Below are positions 34,815 through 47,562 of a stretch of 64,000 nucleotides of DNA, piece by piece. The first letter of the stretch is position 1; every line of letters starts with the position of its first letter. The stretch is from assembly GCA_032433595.1 (NCBI GenBank), contig JASWJB010000192.1, positions 1-64,000 of the forward strand, in the 5' to 3' direction. This DNA comes from Conoideocrella luteorostrata (lineage: Eukaryota; Ascomycota; Sordariomycetes; Hypocreales; Clavicipitaceae). The position numbers were made by a program, and so were the translations under genes. A model generated the notes under the pieces. That model saw only the letters and a list, made by a program, of their open reading frames with translations. It ran no database searches and was not told the origin of the DNA.

Positions 34815-36679
34815 ATGAGTTGTTTTGCGATAAGTTTTTGTAACGATAATGCATGGCAGGGTATATTTTGAGGTTATTATTGTGGCGCTGGGTTATACGC
34901 ATAGGAAATGACAATGTGAATCAGAATTTCGCACGACGATACGGTCCTAGGTCTACCTATCCTCCCCAGTCATGCGACAGTTGGTCTTAATTTTGCTGCA
35001 TCATGACCACGGCGACGATGATGCGACCTCGAACGGCCAAATTGGCAATATGTGCAGAGTTAACATTTGTGCTGTAATGTAATGCCTCCGAGAACAATTG
35101 GCATTTGACAGTAATGGCCAGTCGTTCATGCAACATGTCCTCAGTTGATCAGGAGGACAATAGTTATCTCGAGCCAAACTGTGCAGCACAAGTGTCCACT
35201 ACGTTGCTACTCCGCCGAACTCCGTATTACCCATGTGGTTCATATTGAAGGATGCGCGAGCAGCGTTTACGTTATTCGTAGAGGCTAATGGCAAAACCAA
35301 CATGAACATCAAACGTACCATACGTGCTGTAAGTACCAGTGCTTTGTTTCACGACTTGCCACGTCTTTTGTACTGCCAATTCTTGACCATCAAGTCTGTT
35401 GGCGTTTGACATTGCTGCCGCATCAAGTAGGGAATTTGGCGCTGCTCAAACCAAGCCTGAATCCGGCGCAAATGACGCATAGAGCGAGGTTTGACGTTGA
35501 GGGACCAGAACGTGTAGGTACAGTGTACTTAATTACCAGCAGAGCTGGCGAGAACGAGGGTAAGGGGATGGCCAATTGAGGCAACGGAGACCATCTTAGA
35601 GAGTACTCAACCGAGCACCACAATTCGCTCGGCCCTGATTGCTGCTCTTTTGGTGGGGGAAACTGTTATTCTGGCGCAGAACGGTAATAAAGACACACTA
35701 CAATAACTTGACGCCATACCGCTCTACTCTTCAATATTCATATGGGTCTGCTATTCAGGAAAACGGTAAAAATACGTCAATAGGGCGATGAATTTGTTTA
35801 CGGGATTGGTTTGCTTTGAAAGACTATACACGTACTCCGTAATGTACTGATATAATGAAATATTGGGGGTCACAGCAAAGAGTGCAGAGCAGAGGTAATA
35901 GATGGGGTTCTTTCTGGGTAGCTGAATAACTATAGCTGAGTGAACGGTCTGAATCTCTATCTTTTTTAATGCATAGTTAGATTTATTCTTTTGCTGTCAC
36001 AAGATCCCCCCCTTTTGTACTTCCAGTGTACCGAGGCAGTCGTGGCAGCAAGCTCCTCTTGGAGTTACTATAGCCTTGATAAGGAGCTAATCCAGTGGTT
36101 TGGGCATGCTACATTCTGAAGAGGGCGGAAGAGGGCGGTTGACGATAGCTACCGCTCTTTGTTTATCACAAAATTCGTAGTGATAGGACAATTCTCTTTT
36201 CAGATAATATACATGTGCTCAAATCCCATGCAGAAAACGCCTATAAAACCATTCCTTCAGGGTCGGACAGGCAATTCTGTACGCCAGCTTATACCAGACT
36301 ATTTCAGACACTCATCAGACTATCACGCACTACGGAGTACTCCTATCGGGAATCGGAGACACATTCGTAGATCCGTTTGAGGCAACATGTCTAATCCAGA
36401 TTCCCGCGCAATACGGATCTCGTCGCCATGACGTTCAGCGCTTCGGCTGGGTGTTGTTGTACGCCAAGCCAAAAAATGACATGTCCCACAGTCCGGGTGG
36501 AAGGCGGCTGGGTAAAGGTGCTAGAATAACAGCTGGCGTTCTCAGAGACCTCAGTGGAGGACAGGATATGGCATAAATAGAGCGAAGTAAGATTGCAAGC
36601 AAGTCGATGGAAGCAAAGAGCGAAGATCGCCACAAGATTTTTCCAGTCGACTACCCGGTGAAACCAAAGAAAAAGGAAG

Positions 36680-36695
36680 TACGGAGTACTCCGTA
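36680..36695. repeat. Perfect 16-base compound palindrome TACGGAGTACTCCGTA
   Basis: Two opposed copies of the dispersed motif sharing the central GTAC; can form an 8-bp stem on either strand. Non-coding. Confidence 0.85.
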
Positions 36696-38603
36696 ACTTG
36701 AATACCATAATAAGTGAGAGAAAGGCATTTAGGCAATGCCCCATGAACCAGGCAGCTCGTCATTATTGTGAGAGGCTAGTTCAATATCCACACACATACA
36801 CGAAGGGAGCTTAACGAAATTTGTGATGCATTTGCCAGCCCGCACGCCAGCCCGCACTGTCCACGTCACGTCGGCTAGCCTATGATGATCTGATTACCAC
36901 CAGCCACATACATACGTAGTAAACTGATCGTCTGCTAATTTGTTTCTCGTCGCTGTGGTTGCACGAAAACACGGCTTTGCTGCCAGGAAGTTCGCTTCCG
37001 ATCAGGCTGAATGATGAAGCTCCGCATTTCACGAAGCACCAAGGGGTCTCTTCATTTGCGATGAGTAGAGGGTCGAATTCAAGTCAACGTGCCAATCAGT
37101 GCCGCGGATTGATGAAGTATCACATGAGGTCGGTGAGATTACAACAGGATATTGCCATAGTAGCGGCCAGCAGGGGCTGAGTTACACACCATGCAATGGC
37201 TAGTCCTCCGCCTCCAAGGATATGTAGCTTCTCATGACGTGAGACAAATCACAGGCTTCGGTACAACCTAGAAAGGCGACATCAACAGCAACCGCTGTGG
37301 GCAAAAACTTGCAGTTCGTGTTGTGGCCCCCTCCAATGCGTCATGAAGGGCTTTAAGGCCATTACAACCCTTGTTTAGCTAATCACAAGCATTCTACTCC
37401 ATACTAGTAGAACAAGAAATAATAATGAAGAAAATTCAATATCTTGCAAGCCCCAGTACAGAGTACATAACACCACATTCTGTACTGAGTAAAATATGGC
37501 TAAAAATCTTTATTGCTCCGCGCTCCAAACTTACCGGCACTTCCATTGTAGTAACCAAGTGCTTAGTGCAAGCCTCTTCATAGCAGCTCAATCCTTGTCC
37601 AGAGACAGCTTTACCACCATTTGAGCCGTCCAATGTCGTTCAGGCCGCGAGCTGGGTTGAGACCAGGTTTCTGTTAACTGCGGAGTACTCCGTAGTTGAT
37701 CGCGAAATATGGGCATGGAGGCAACCAATCTGAAGTGCAATAGTACAAAGAGGTACTTTGCCTCGCGTACGTCTATGCTATGTGTTTCGACGTCACCGCC
37801 ATAGCACAATCTGGAAGGACTTGAACGACACGGCACGCACGTTCATGGACGTGGGAGGAGATTCCATCATCCAAACACCATGCACATCAATAGCTACGCC
37901 GACTTTCCCGTTCGCTGTGCGACAAGCTTCAAGGGAATTATATGTAGGTAGCGCAATTGCGATGGTACACCACTTCGCAGCCGAGTGGGTGCTGACTGAC
38001 TTGTAGCAGACGTCAGATTACATGTTCTTGTGCCACCATTATGGCAAAATGTCTGCTCTCTGATTTTGGGCTATGATGGCGAAGGATTCGAAGAGTGACG
38101 ACTTTTGGGCAGCAACCTCTCCACCTCGAGCTGAGAAGCGGGTGGCCATATATCGTACTGCATTCGTTTCGGCCCCCGACCAACCAGCTTGTGTTGCAGC
38201 CCCGATGCCTGTGACGTGTCATGTTGGTCGTGTGATAGTGATTTTGTCAACCCGTGTGAGTGGATGCCCCTTTCCCCTTGTGTTTCCTTTCCTTTCTTTT
38301 TTCTTTTAACTGAGTAGTGTTGTCAGTGGTCACAACACGTGGTGTGCGCAACAACTACTCACTGCTGCATCACTCCAGCACAGAATTCTACGGCCCAGGT
38401 GAAGCGATATGAGTTGTCAAATTACCACTATACTAGCGAGTACGAAAAAGGAAAAGCAGTAGCTATGACATGAGTTAATAGAAAGGCTGGAGAAAGAGGC
38501 ACCATGCCGGGGATACGGGACATCGAAAAAAAAAAAAAAAACGTCCTCATGGACAAATCTATGCCATATCTAATGAGACACAAAATAGAAGAAGTGAAAT
38601 ATG

Positions 38604-38621
38604 TACTCCGTATACGGAGTA
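38604..38621. repeat. Perfect 18-base compound palindrome TACTCCGTATACGGAGTA
   Basis: Two inverted 9-mers joined tail to tail. It lies about 300 bases downstream of the 3' end of the minus-strand membrane-protein gene. Confidence 0.85.
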
Positions 38622-38924
38622 ACTATATAACTATATAACTAAGTAGAAAAGTTGCAAAAGAAAGAAGCATGAGCATCGAAAGGAGCGTGTAGTTACCACG
38701 CCTATCCTGCTAGTGTGCAACCGCAAAAGGGCCGACATTTCTTGCCCATCTAACATTCCATAATAAGGATATCTGGCTAGTCTGAACGTGGAAATACCAT
38801 TCAATCACCCTGCTAAAACAGTTGCTGGGTGGAGGAGCATCGCGCTTCTCTCCTTTTTGCTTTCCCACGACCTGCCAGAAAGTCCGTAACGCCAGTCATC
38901 ACATCACCCTTGCTCTGTTTAAAA

Positions 38925-40278
38925 TCACTTCTTCAGCACATTGGCCAATAGGGCCGCGTACGCGAGCGACGAGGCCATAGCAATACGCAAATCCCCAAAC
39001 AAATATGTGAACAACAGACTGGCAATAACTACAGCCGTGGCGTATGACAAAAGCGCCCCAGCTTGTGTGACAAACCCGGATGTCTCAATGACCACAGGGA
39101 TGCAGAAAAGGGTGACGGCAGAGACGATGAAGATCGAACGAGAGACCACAGTGAAGGGCCAGGTAGCATATTGTCGATATCGGTAGCCTTTGGGACCTAT
39201 TTTGGACTTTCCAAAAGGTGCCTGTGATCATTGGCGTCAGTGAGCAGGCCAGTTATTCAAGAAACACCTACTACCATACCGAGTACAAAAAATGTACTCC
39301 GTACTTCGTATTAGACATGGAGGGGAATGAGGTTCAATCTTGCCACTAACGCATATCAATTTCCCAACTCTACTTTCCGGAATGCGTCTGGCCCAACCAT
39401 CCACCTTATCACGGCAATGATAGTTGACCCATTCTGCTGGCTTGGACGAGTATTTGGCCATTTCATCAGGTCCCAGCTTCTCGTTATACGCCTGCCCGAG
39501 CTTATGATGAATGTATTTAGAAGGCCTCTCCAGCCGGTCAACGTCTTGGCGTTGAAGAATGAACTTGTCTGATCAAATCATTAGTATCAATTGCGGACTA
39601 TGCACTATATGGTGATAAGCAATGAATTTTATGAGACTTCAATAAGGTGTGTCTGATTGATGTCTTTTCAAGGAAGAGCGAGTGGGATGATGTACCGCGG
39701 CTCTCTAGCTCCTGTACTAGCTTCCAACTCAGCTTTGTTGTCTTTCGATCCTGTTGGTGGTTGGATTCATCAAAAGCCCGTCTTACATTCCGCCAGCTCT
39801 TCTCCACAGTGTCTTGCAGAAAGTTGACACAGTAACAGGCTGCATCGTCGAAGGCCGGCGTGGTTCTGTAAAATTCATCTGTTTCCTGGAGTCGTGCGAG
39901 CCCGATGGCACCGCCGGTGACTTCGAGAACGTCAGCAAAATTTGAGCCCGATTACACAATAATGAAAATATACACCACAGTTCAACACTCGTATACCTAA
40001 TCTGGTCAGTCTATTCTCTTCATCTATATCTACTCTGTCTACATCACCCTAGGTCAGAACAGAATACAAGTGTAGCGATTTGGACTAGTGATGTGGCAGT
40101 GTGACTCCGACATACCTGGCGAGGAGAAGCATGAACTTCTTTGGGTGGTGGCTTTCAAATCATCTAAAGCTGTCTCCGAAGAACTCCTATGCAAGTTGCC
40201 ACGTGTATGATGGTTAAAGGGACGGCTAGGCCCAGCCGCCTCTTCTATCCCTTTTGTCGTTCGTGAGATGTTGGACAT
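38925..40278 (-). CDS. Membrane protein of unknown function, paralogue of the gene at 46.4 kb
   Basis: Four minus-strand exons, 40278-40116, 39920-39696, 39568-39351 and 39221-38925, close in phase to 300 residues. The N-terminal 55 residues are polar. A soluble middle follows (about 55-200) with GGAIGLARLQETDEFYRTTP, VEKSWRNVRRAFDES, LQRQDVDRLERPSKY and EWVNYHCRDKVDGWARRIPE. The C-terminal 75 residues hold three predicted membrane helices, starting after WPFTVVSRS and ending LAYAALLANVLKK. It aligns by eye with the gene at 46407-47562 over the middle and the helices. A soluble domain followed by three C-terminal helices and an AYAAL-type last helix resembles fungal DUF6594 proteins, whose function is unknown; that assignment is tentative. 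The last exon-exon join uses donor GTTAGT. The first exon is the least certain. Confidence 0.65.
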
Positions 40279-42003
40279 TTTGGGACGAGATGGAGAACCC
40301 GGTGAACTGTCGTTTACAATTTGCTTGAGCCAGCCAACAGCTCTGGGCCTGAGTGTGGCATGAGCGCTCTTTTATCATGTACTGCTCAGATGGCGTCCAG
40401 AATGGCCCTTCATCTTCACACCGCTCTCCATCTATCTATCAATCTTGTTTGAGGTGTTATGTTGACACTTGGGCGAAATAGCAAATCTTTCTTCGCGATG
40501 CACTTCGATACAAGGCGACCAACACGACAACCGGTAGGCACTGCCACGATGCAAGGCCGTGCTCACCGAGTTCCAACTATGCAGCCTCATTAAGGGGCCA
40601 GACGAAGACGCACCCTATGCGGAGTACTTGATGTTAAGCCAATGGAGCTTTTGTGTGGTGTTACCTACATGCGCGCCCAACCGAGCACACCATCAGACAA
40701 GTAGCTTGGCTTACCGCCCCATCGGGTAGGTCGCAATGACCTGTACCACTTTTGTATCATTTAATGTCACGGTTTAGTTTTATCGCGGCCCAATTTGGAA
40801 TCCGGTCGACGTGCATCGTCTTCGTTAGTGGATGGATATATCCGGACCGTATACATATCCGCTGCATCATACCTCGGCATACACCACCTTGATATTGGTG
40901 GGGAAATTGGGCTGAGGGTTTTGGGGGACGATCCCTTCTCCCTTCATACGCCGAAGCAATATCACTATGGGTTGTTCTTGTTTACATCGTCATGCTTCAC
41001 TAGCTACGGGAGATATTATCCTCACTAAAGCGTTGGAAGCAAAACATAACCGTTTTATACCTAATCTGACCTTCCCTCTCGATCATTGCCGACGCAATCT
41101 AACAGAAGATATACATGATTGATGCGGCATTGATCCCTGACGAAATTTCTCTACATGGGGATCCAACCTTATCGAGCATCGAGAAAATTGGCAGAGATAT
41201 GTTGCGCTGAAAGCCCAAGTCTGCGCTGGGCATGGATTTATGAGCGATGTGTTGAAGCATGCATGCTCAAAAGACTTCCGCATCCAACCTAGCCTTCGGC
41301 GATTTATGACAGGCGACTGAAATCTGTTGTTACCAAATACCCCAAGTGCCCCCATGACATCCGACGTCAAGCCTGGACGTTAAGCCTAAACGTCGCTCCT
41401 GGTTGCCTGGCTTTGGGAGGAGGATCTATGACAACTGGACCATCATCGTACAAAGACCAAAGGGATTCAGTGTCGGTGGTAGTGAAGGCATTCTCGAAAA
41501 TGCGATCCACGGAGGTATGCGTGGGCCTGGCTACCATATTTTCAGTAACGTCCCGTACACGATGGATGGCGGTGGATTGAGCTGGTTTAAGAGCGGGCTC
41601 AACCATGCGAGGGTGGTATGAGAAAGCCATTTATGAAAGAGGAGAATGAAAGATAGAAAAAAAAAAGGAAGGATGTCTCTATTCTATGGACTTGATTTTC
41701 AGGGAGAGCATGAAACGAATTGGGCTTAACGACAGAGCAGGACCTACTTATACCTTCCGAGGCTGACCGACAGATGGATGAAGCAAAAGCAAAACACCAA
41801 CGATCAGCTATAAGCAACTACAACTAAAAGACTGCCGAAAATTAGGCCCTGACAGGAAGAAATTACTTGACTTGGGCATTCTGCGATACATCTCTTGCCA
41901 TGAGAGATATAGCTACGGGCGACCAGGGGCATCCGGCTTTACTCAATCACTTTACGCTTGAGTCTAGAAGGTGCGGGGCAGTCGAAAAACACCAGTTCGA
42001 TGT

Positions 42004-44832
42004 CATCTACTCCGTACTCCGTAATGGCATTGCAGACATGGACTGTTTTCAAGGTTCACGGTGGAAACGGAGACAGGAGGAGGCCATGGTTCATGGCCAT
42101 TCGCACTCCACCGACAGAACCATCCGACATCATCTAGCTCCAACTAACCAGTAACTACAGAGTACTCCGGGACAAAGACATGCAGGACGAGCCACGGTGG
42201 AGTCGAGCGCTTGTACAACCCCAATGCCCCTCATTATGCCTGCCATGAAGCCGCTAACCCCTATTTTCTGCCTGCCAAGGAAGTGGCAGTTGTGAATCTG
42301 AGAATCGATCAACAGTCAATGATGGGGCCGGAACTATTACGTGAGCTTTCCATCCTTTTGTTCGTTGAGATCAGGCGAGATGAGAACCAATATCCCAATT
42401 TCGGTTCTGCAGATGAAGAAATCCATCGAGCTCGTCTGTGCGTCAGCTAAGAGTGACTACCTTGTCAGCAACGTATGTCTGGGATTTGCTTTTTTGAGGC
42501 CGTTCACGGAAGAGAACCTGAGCAGGCATGTTTTTCCGCGGCTGCTCTGCAATGCGTCCGGAGTGGCGGACTAATGTGTGTATTCTTGGCTGTTTGACAG
42601 ACTCACGGCGGAACGTAGTGCGAAATGATATCGAAGACAGACTACTCCGTACAATTGGCAACTCCCGTCTGAATCACGGCATCCCGAGCAACATGCAATG
42701 TCGCCAGCTCGTACTCCCATGTCCGTCGCTGACACGGTCATTATTACAAGTATCCGCCATCCGAACCACCCCCCCGCCTTGCCTTCCTGGTTACTCACAA
42801 GTACTCCGTACGTCGGGCGTCTATCTTTATTTTGGATTGGCCGGCGTGGCTGGCCAGTTAGAAACGCTAGGCTCCAGCCACCGGTGCGGTATTTTGCGGT
42901 ACCCTGAAAAGCTAGGACAAAGGTGTAAGCAAAACTGATGCTTCACGGCCGTGTTGTAACGCGATGTCGTCGGCAGCCAACGGTGAGCATAAGACATATT
43001 CACCAAACGAGGTTCTCAGTTTGTTACTAATAGATGTTTGGACAGACTAGCGATTCTGTACTCGATCGAATTAGTCGTCTTCTTTTCCTGAATAGAGTTG
43101 TGGTTTCTTCACACTGTTTGTACGTAGCTGCTACGGAGTACTCCGTGCGGAGTACAGAGGAGTGAAATGTTCTCAAACTGTTAGTGACCAAGACTACTCC
43201 GTACGGCGCAGGCTGAAAAAGTCCATCGACAAAACAACTGAAACAACTACCAGTCCTCCGTACAATGAAATTGCTATCCCTATAAATAGGTACACTAACT
43301 TATGCAATAGAGACCCACTACCTCGGCGTAGTAATTTAATACATATGTTGTTTCCAGCGCCGCGTTGAGACGGGAGGCAGTCATTTTGATGTACTAGTGA
43401 TCGGTCATGCAAATTGAAGTGGAGGGGAGGGGAAGCGGGAACGAGGAGGCACTTTGCCTCGCGAGTGCTGATACTTGATTTGTGTGGCATCGTTCACTCT
43501 TATTGCTATCCTCCAATACAGAGCCTGACAATCAGGCTTGTCCGACAGCTTTGTTGACGGCCTCGTGCTTATGCTCTCAACATTCAATCCGCCCCTTTTC
43601 CCCCAACCACAGCACCTGCTCTGTTCGTAGTATATGTGGACATACACCTGAAAACTTCAATAATGAAATACAATATTGGTGCAGGACCCACGATTTGGTC
43701 CTTTCCAACTGCCTGTGTATTGGTGCTTTCTTCACGTGAAGTCTCCACCAGATGTAAGACACTTAAGGATCCACATCGTGGACGCTTTTCTGTGAATGTC
43801 TGAATGTTTTTTTTTTTTGTCTCGTACTGTACGGAGTACCTCTTATCATTCTGGAAGGCATGTCTGCAGGCCGGTAATGCTAAATATATTGAGGGCAGAT
43901 TCTGACTGGCGTGACGCATTAATAAACTCGCAGTGTCCTCGCTGGCGGACTATCGGCACGATTTGCAATCTACAAAACAACCCCTTGAAATGAGGCGAGC
44001 GTCCGCTCATAAATCGAAATATGCCAACCAGGGGCAGTTCCTAGCTACCTCGCTAGGTAACAAGGACTAAAGTACGCCACTTCAAGCGAGCCAGTATCGC
44101 GCTGTTTACTCCGTATTTGTCAATAAATATAACTGGCTCTTCTGCTCATTGCTACAATACTCCGTAGAGTGTGATGTACTCCGTACAAGCTGCAACTGCT
44201 AGAATGGCGTGATATTTAACGAGAGCTCTAACAGCCTAACAAATGAGGGCTACAAAGTGAAGCGAGAACCACAAACCGTGCTCAGTCAAGGTGGCAAAAT
44301 GGCCGCGGCTGTTTATTATTCGCTTCAGACGCGTTGTTTCGTCTGCGTGAAGAGTGTTTCATCGATCTGCCCGGCATAGACCAGGACTGGCAGATATTGG
44401 TTGCTAGATACGAAGATGTACTGGTACAACTATGAATACGGAGTACCACGCAAGCAACCCTGAAATGGGATGGACCATAACTAACCAGACGTTAAAGTTA
44501 GCTCGGTCATCGTGTTGATCCCACTACCTTGGACTTTCCCTGCACTTCTTTGTTTTCATCCTCCGCCGCGCGCTAGGTCGGATTAGTAGGCTAGTTGGTA
44601 GCATCAGCCACGATAATCGCTCCCAGACAAACTCGGCTTCGGAGTCACTTCTTTAGTTACGGTGTTTTGAATCATGGCTAGCTGTGATTAAATTCCCAGG
44701 CAGCTTCGGACCTCCAGATGTAGGAGTTGTCTTGTTTCGCAAGCATCTGTTGGAATATGTTGGCATGTGTAGCAAATACATTCATGAACATCCCACTACA
44801 GCCAAGTTCTACAAATCGGTACTCCGTACAAT
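42004..44832. repeat. Cluster of TACTCCGTA / TACGGAGTA palindromes
   Basis: Copies or near copies lie near 42008, 42160, 42645, 42800, 43132, 43195, 43255, 43828, 44106, 44157, 44176, 44440 and 44820. The unit itself is short, and the flanks of different copies do not look alike beyond a few bases, so this is not an ordinary transposon family. Confidence 0.7.
43132..43155. repeat. Triple compound copy of the dispersed motif
   Basis: A TACGGAGTAC, an overlapping TACTCCGTG and a GCGGAGTAC follow one another within 24 bases, in alternating orientation. Confidence 0.75.
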
Positions 44833-46406
44833 TGACATTATATAATGTAGATGTCTTAGATGGCCCTGTGCTGTTCCCAACGTTTCAGTAACTTGAGAGA
44901 GAATGTGCTGGTCTTCGCTTATTGGACCACAGCTATGGCCTTCTAGATTAACGAGACTTAGCCCTAGGATGGAGCCACTGAGTTTTCCGATAGACGTGAA
45001 AGAAAAAGGAGCACTCGCACAGTTTTCTCCTTTCCGTATACAAACCCGGCTTACTCTTTGCTTTGGTGGCCGTTCTTATCGCCGCACATAACTTCGCACC
45101 GTTCCATCGTATCCATCTGTATAACCTATAACCACAGCAGCTTCATCGCTGATCAGCCGGGCTGACTTTTATACTCAACAAAAAAATGCCCCAGAAAATA
45201 CATGAAAGAATTATTCCTGTCAAGACTGGAACGTCGAAGCCAGTATCGAAACCGGGGTCCAAGGTGTGAGCAGATAGCAGCACCGCCCGTGGCGATTGAG
45301 GCATGTGCAGGCGATGATGCCCTGTCGAAAGCACCAAAAGAGCCCGAGATTCCTGGGGTATCAGCATGGAATCGTCAGCCCTTCGATCTCACTTATACCA
45401 TCCTTCAACACACAGATGGAGATGCACCCGTTGGTTCCTTTAACGACGTACGTAGTTGACGGAACCTCTTAACCCACTTCATCGGCAAACACTAACTTCT
45501 AATGATGTTTCTAGGTTTTTTAACGACATGGAGAGTGGCAATGCGAATTGCAAAAAAGTTCGATTTTCATTTCTTGCTTGACCACGATATATTGCCTGTC
45601 ACTCGGGGCAGCCTTCCTTCCTGACGGCAGCACCCAACGCAGTCAAGCACGAGTGACTTCAAATACGAATCGAGATGGCAAAGTTTTATTCTTCACATTG
45701 ATTAGTTAAAACAAAAGTTTTGTGCTTTTATATCAAATTCGTTTTTATTAATTGCAAATGGTCCTTTTCGCTGTGACTATGCTGCAGTTGGTGTATGGTT
45801 CAGGTGCATATTTAACCTCTTCACTCATTGGCCGAACCTCTGCAACGAGCCACACCATACGGCTTCCGTACCTTTGCTCTCGCGCCGGGAGAGACAGAGA
45901 GGAAGACCTCCCTGCAGTCTGGCTCAGCCAGTCGCTACGAAGCAGAACTAAATCGCCGCAGCTGGAGGGGAGCGACTTAGCAGATACATCAAAGGTACAA
46001 CAGCTTACCACTGCAGCCATGTCTTCCCTTCAACATTCGTGCCCACGGCAGTCATTGATGTCACGCTGAGCCCAATGAGTGGCCATGGTGAAGTCCATTG
46101 ATTTCTTGATTGGGCGATTGGGCTATATCGAGATGATGGCCAGACCTGCTCGTGCTTATCGGCGGCACCCAGCCAGCCAGCCAGCGAGGTTGAGGCTCTT
46201 CAAAAGGCCTGGGCTGTATTCGAAGTTGGCTGGATGTGATGCGGGACCCCCCCAGACGTTCCTCATCAAATATCCTGGCGCTATCAGTCCAGTACTGGCG
46301 TCTTTGTCGCAGAGAAATGTAATAAATAGAGGCTGCGCACTGTCGCCAGGCCAGAATGCCAGGATCCCAGCCCACCGAGATACATATATTTTAGTTGCGT
46401 TATGAA

Positions 46407-47562
46407 ATGAACAGCATGAGTTCCCATCGCACTTCACAAGATATAACCGATTGCTCCAGCTCAACCTATTCGACGGCAACATGTACTCAGGACAGTCCGG
46501 TTGTGTCCCCTACCAGATTGAAGACTGTGCCGGAAGAGCAACGCAACTTTTGTAAGGGCCTTTACGACACGCCGTACTTTACTCCACAGGAAGCTGACGA
46601 TGTCACATAAAGTTAATTGGGACCTGCCCTCTAAGCGTGAAATATTGAGTATGCAGCTCACCCCACGCGTTTAATCGCACAAGATTCTATTTATCACACT
46701 TGCTGACTGACAACAGACCATCACGGGCATGTCTCCGTTGCGAACCTACAGGCACAGGACGACACGTTCAAGTTTACGCGAGCCCACCACGCAGCTGCGT
46801 ATGTAGTTCAACGCCATTTAGATGACAGCATCGACGAGATATACAAAAAGATTGCATACACGGCAGAAAACGAACATTCTTGTCCGGGCAGCCTTTACAA
46901 AGAACTATTCCACTGGGTCAAAGAGAAGCGTAAGGGATCCCTCCAGTCGCGATTGCAGTTGCTGACTTCACTTTTCAGAAATGTTCACATTCTACCAAAA
47001 ATGCATGCAGGGACAAGACACCCCTTTTAAATTCGCCCTGGAGCAGCTTCAGTTAGACATGACAACGAAACTCGGCGGAGATGTGGCTGGTCAAATGAGC
47101 CTAGACCCGAAGGATTGGATCAATACTCACTCGCTGCACAAGATTGACATTTGGGCTGCAAACCTACCCACGGTCCCGTATGGCATACCATTCGTGAGTT
47201 GACTCGGAAGATAAAGTCTCGATTGAATGGCGACCCCAATGCTAAGAATAAATACATAGAAGCTGTTTCGGCAGGCCCGCGTGGAACAAGAGCCAGGCTC
47301 TGAACATCACCATTATCCTGATTGGCCCTTCATAATCGTCGCAAAGACCCTCGTTACCTTTGTACTGGCAGCGTTTTTCTGCGTGCCCGTCATCATTCAG
47401 GTCTCGGGTGTTGTATCCCGGGGCGGCGCCATTGTGGCCTTTGGCGTTGTGGTAACTGTCGGTAGCTTCTTCTTGAATCTTGTGTTTCATAATCTTGAGA
47501 CCAGCACGCTTCTGACACTGGCGCTTGCCGCGCTTCTGAGCAATTGTCTTCGGGGCGACTAA
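46407..47562 (+). CDS. Membrane protein of unknown function, paralogue of the gene at 38.9 kb
   Basis: Four exons, 46407-46551, 46717-46929, 46979-47193 and 47260-47562, join in phase to 291 residues. The start is the first ATG in frame (MNSMSSHRTSQD). The N-terminal 50 residues are Ser/Thr-rich. A soluble middle follows with HHAAAYVVQRHLDDSIDEIY, KELFHWVKEKQMFTFYQKCM, LEQLQLDMTTKLGGDVAGQM and DWINTHSLHKIDIWAANLP. The C-terminal 85 residues start DWPFIIVAKTL and hold three hydrophobic helices, ending LALAALLSNCLRGD. Matching positions in the 38.9-kb gene include the KF/MF-LQRQ/FYQK region, EWVN versus DWIN, DGWARRIP versus DIWAANLP, and WPF before the first helix. Introns are 46552-46716, 46930-46978 and 47194-47259 with normal GT..AG ends. 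Family tentatively DUF6594-like. Expressed function unknown; the polar part should face the cytosol by the positive-inside pattern, which is inference. Confidence 0.68.

Larger units (their letters stand above)
34815..38924. other. 4.1-kb gene-poor region
   Basis: No supported gene. Short open frames on both strands lack domain motifs, good starts or splice continuations. Palindrome copies occur near 35830, 36332, 36680, 37682 and 38604, including two compound fold-backs listed separately. An A run lies near 38526-38541. Confidence 0.5.
40279..46406. other. 6.1-kb region between the two paralogous membrane-protein genes
   Basis: No gene I can support. It carries the densest run of the dispersed palindrome in the window (about fifteen copies between 42,000 and 44,850). 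Short open frames on both strands lack family motifs. Could include degraded gene copies too divergent to recognise. Confidence 0.5.
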
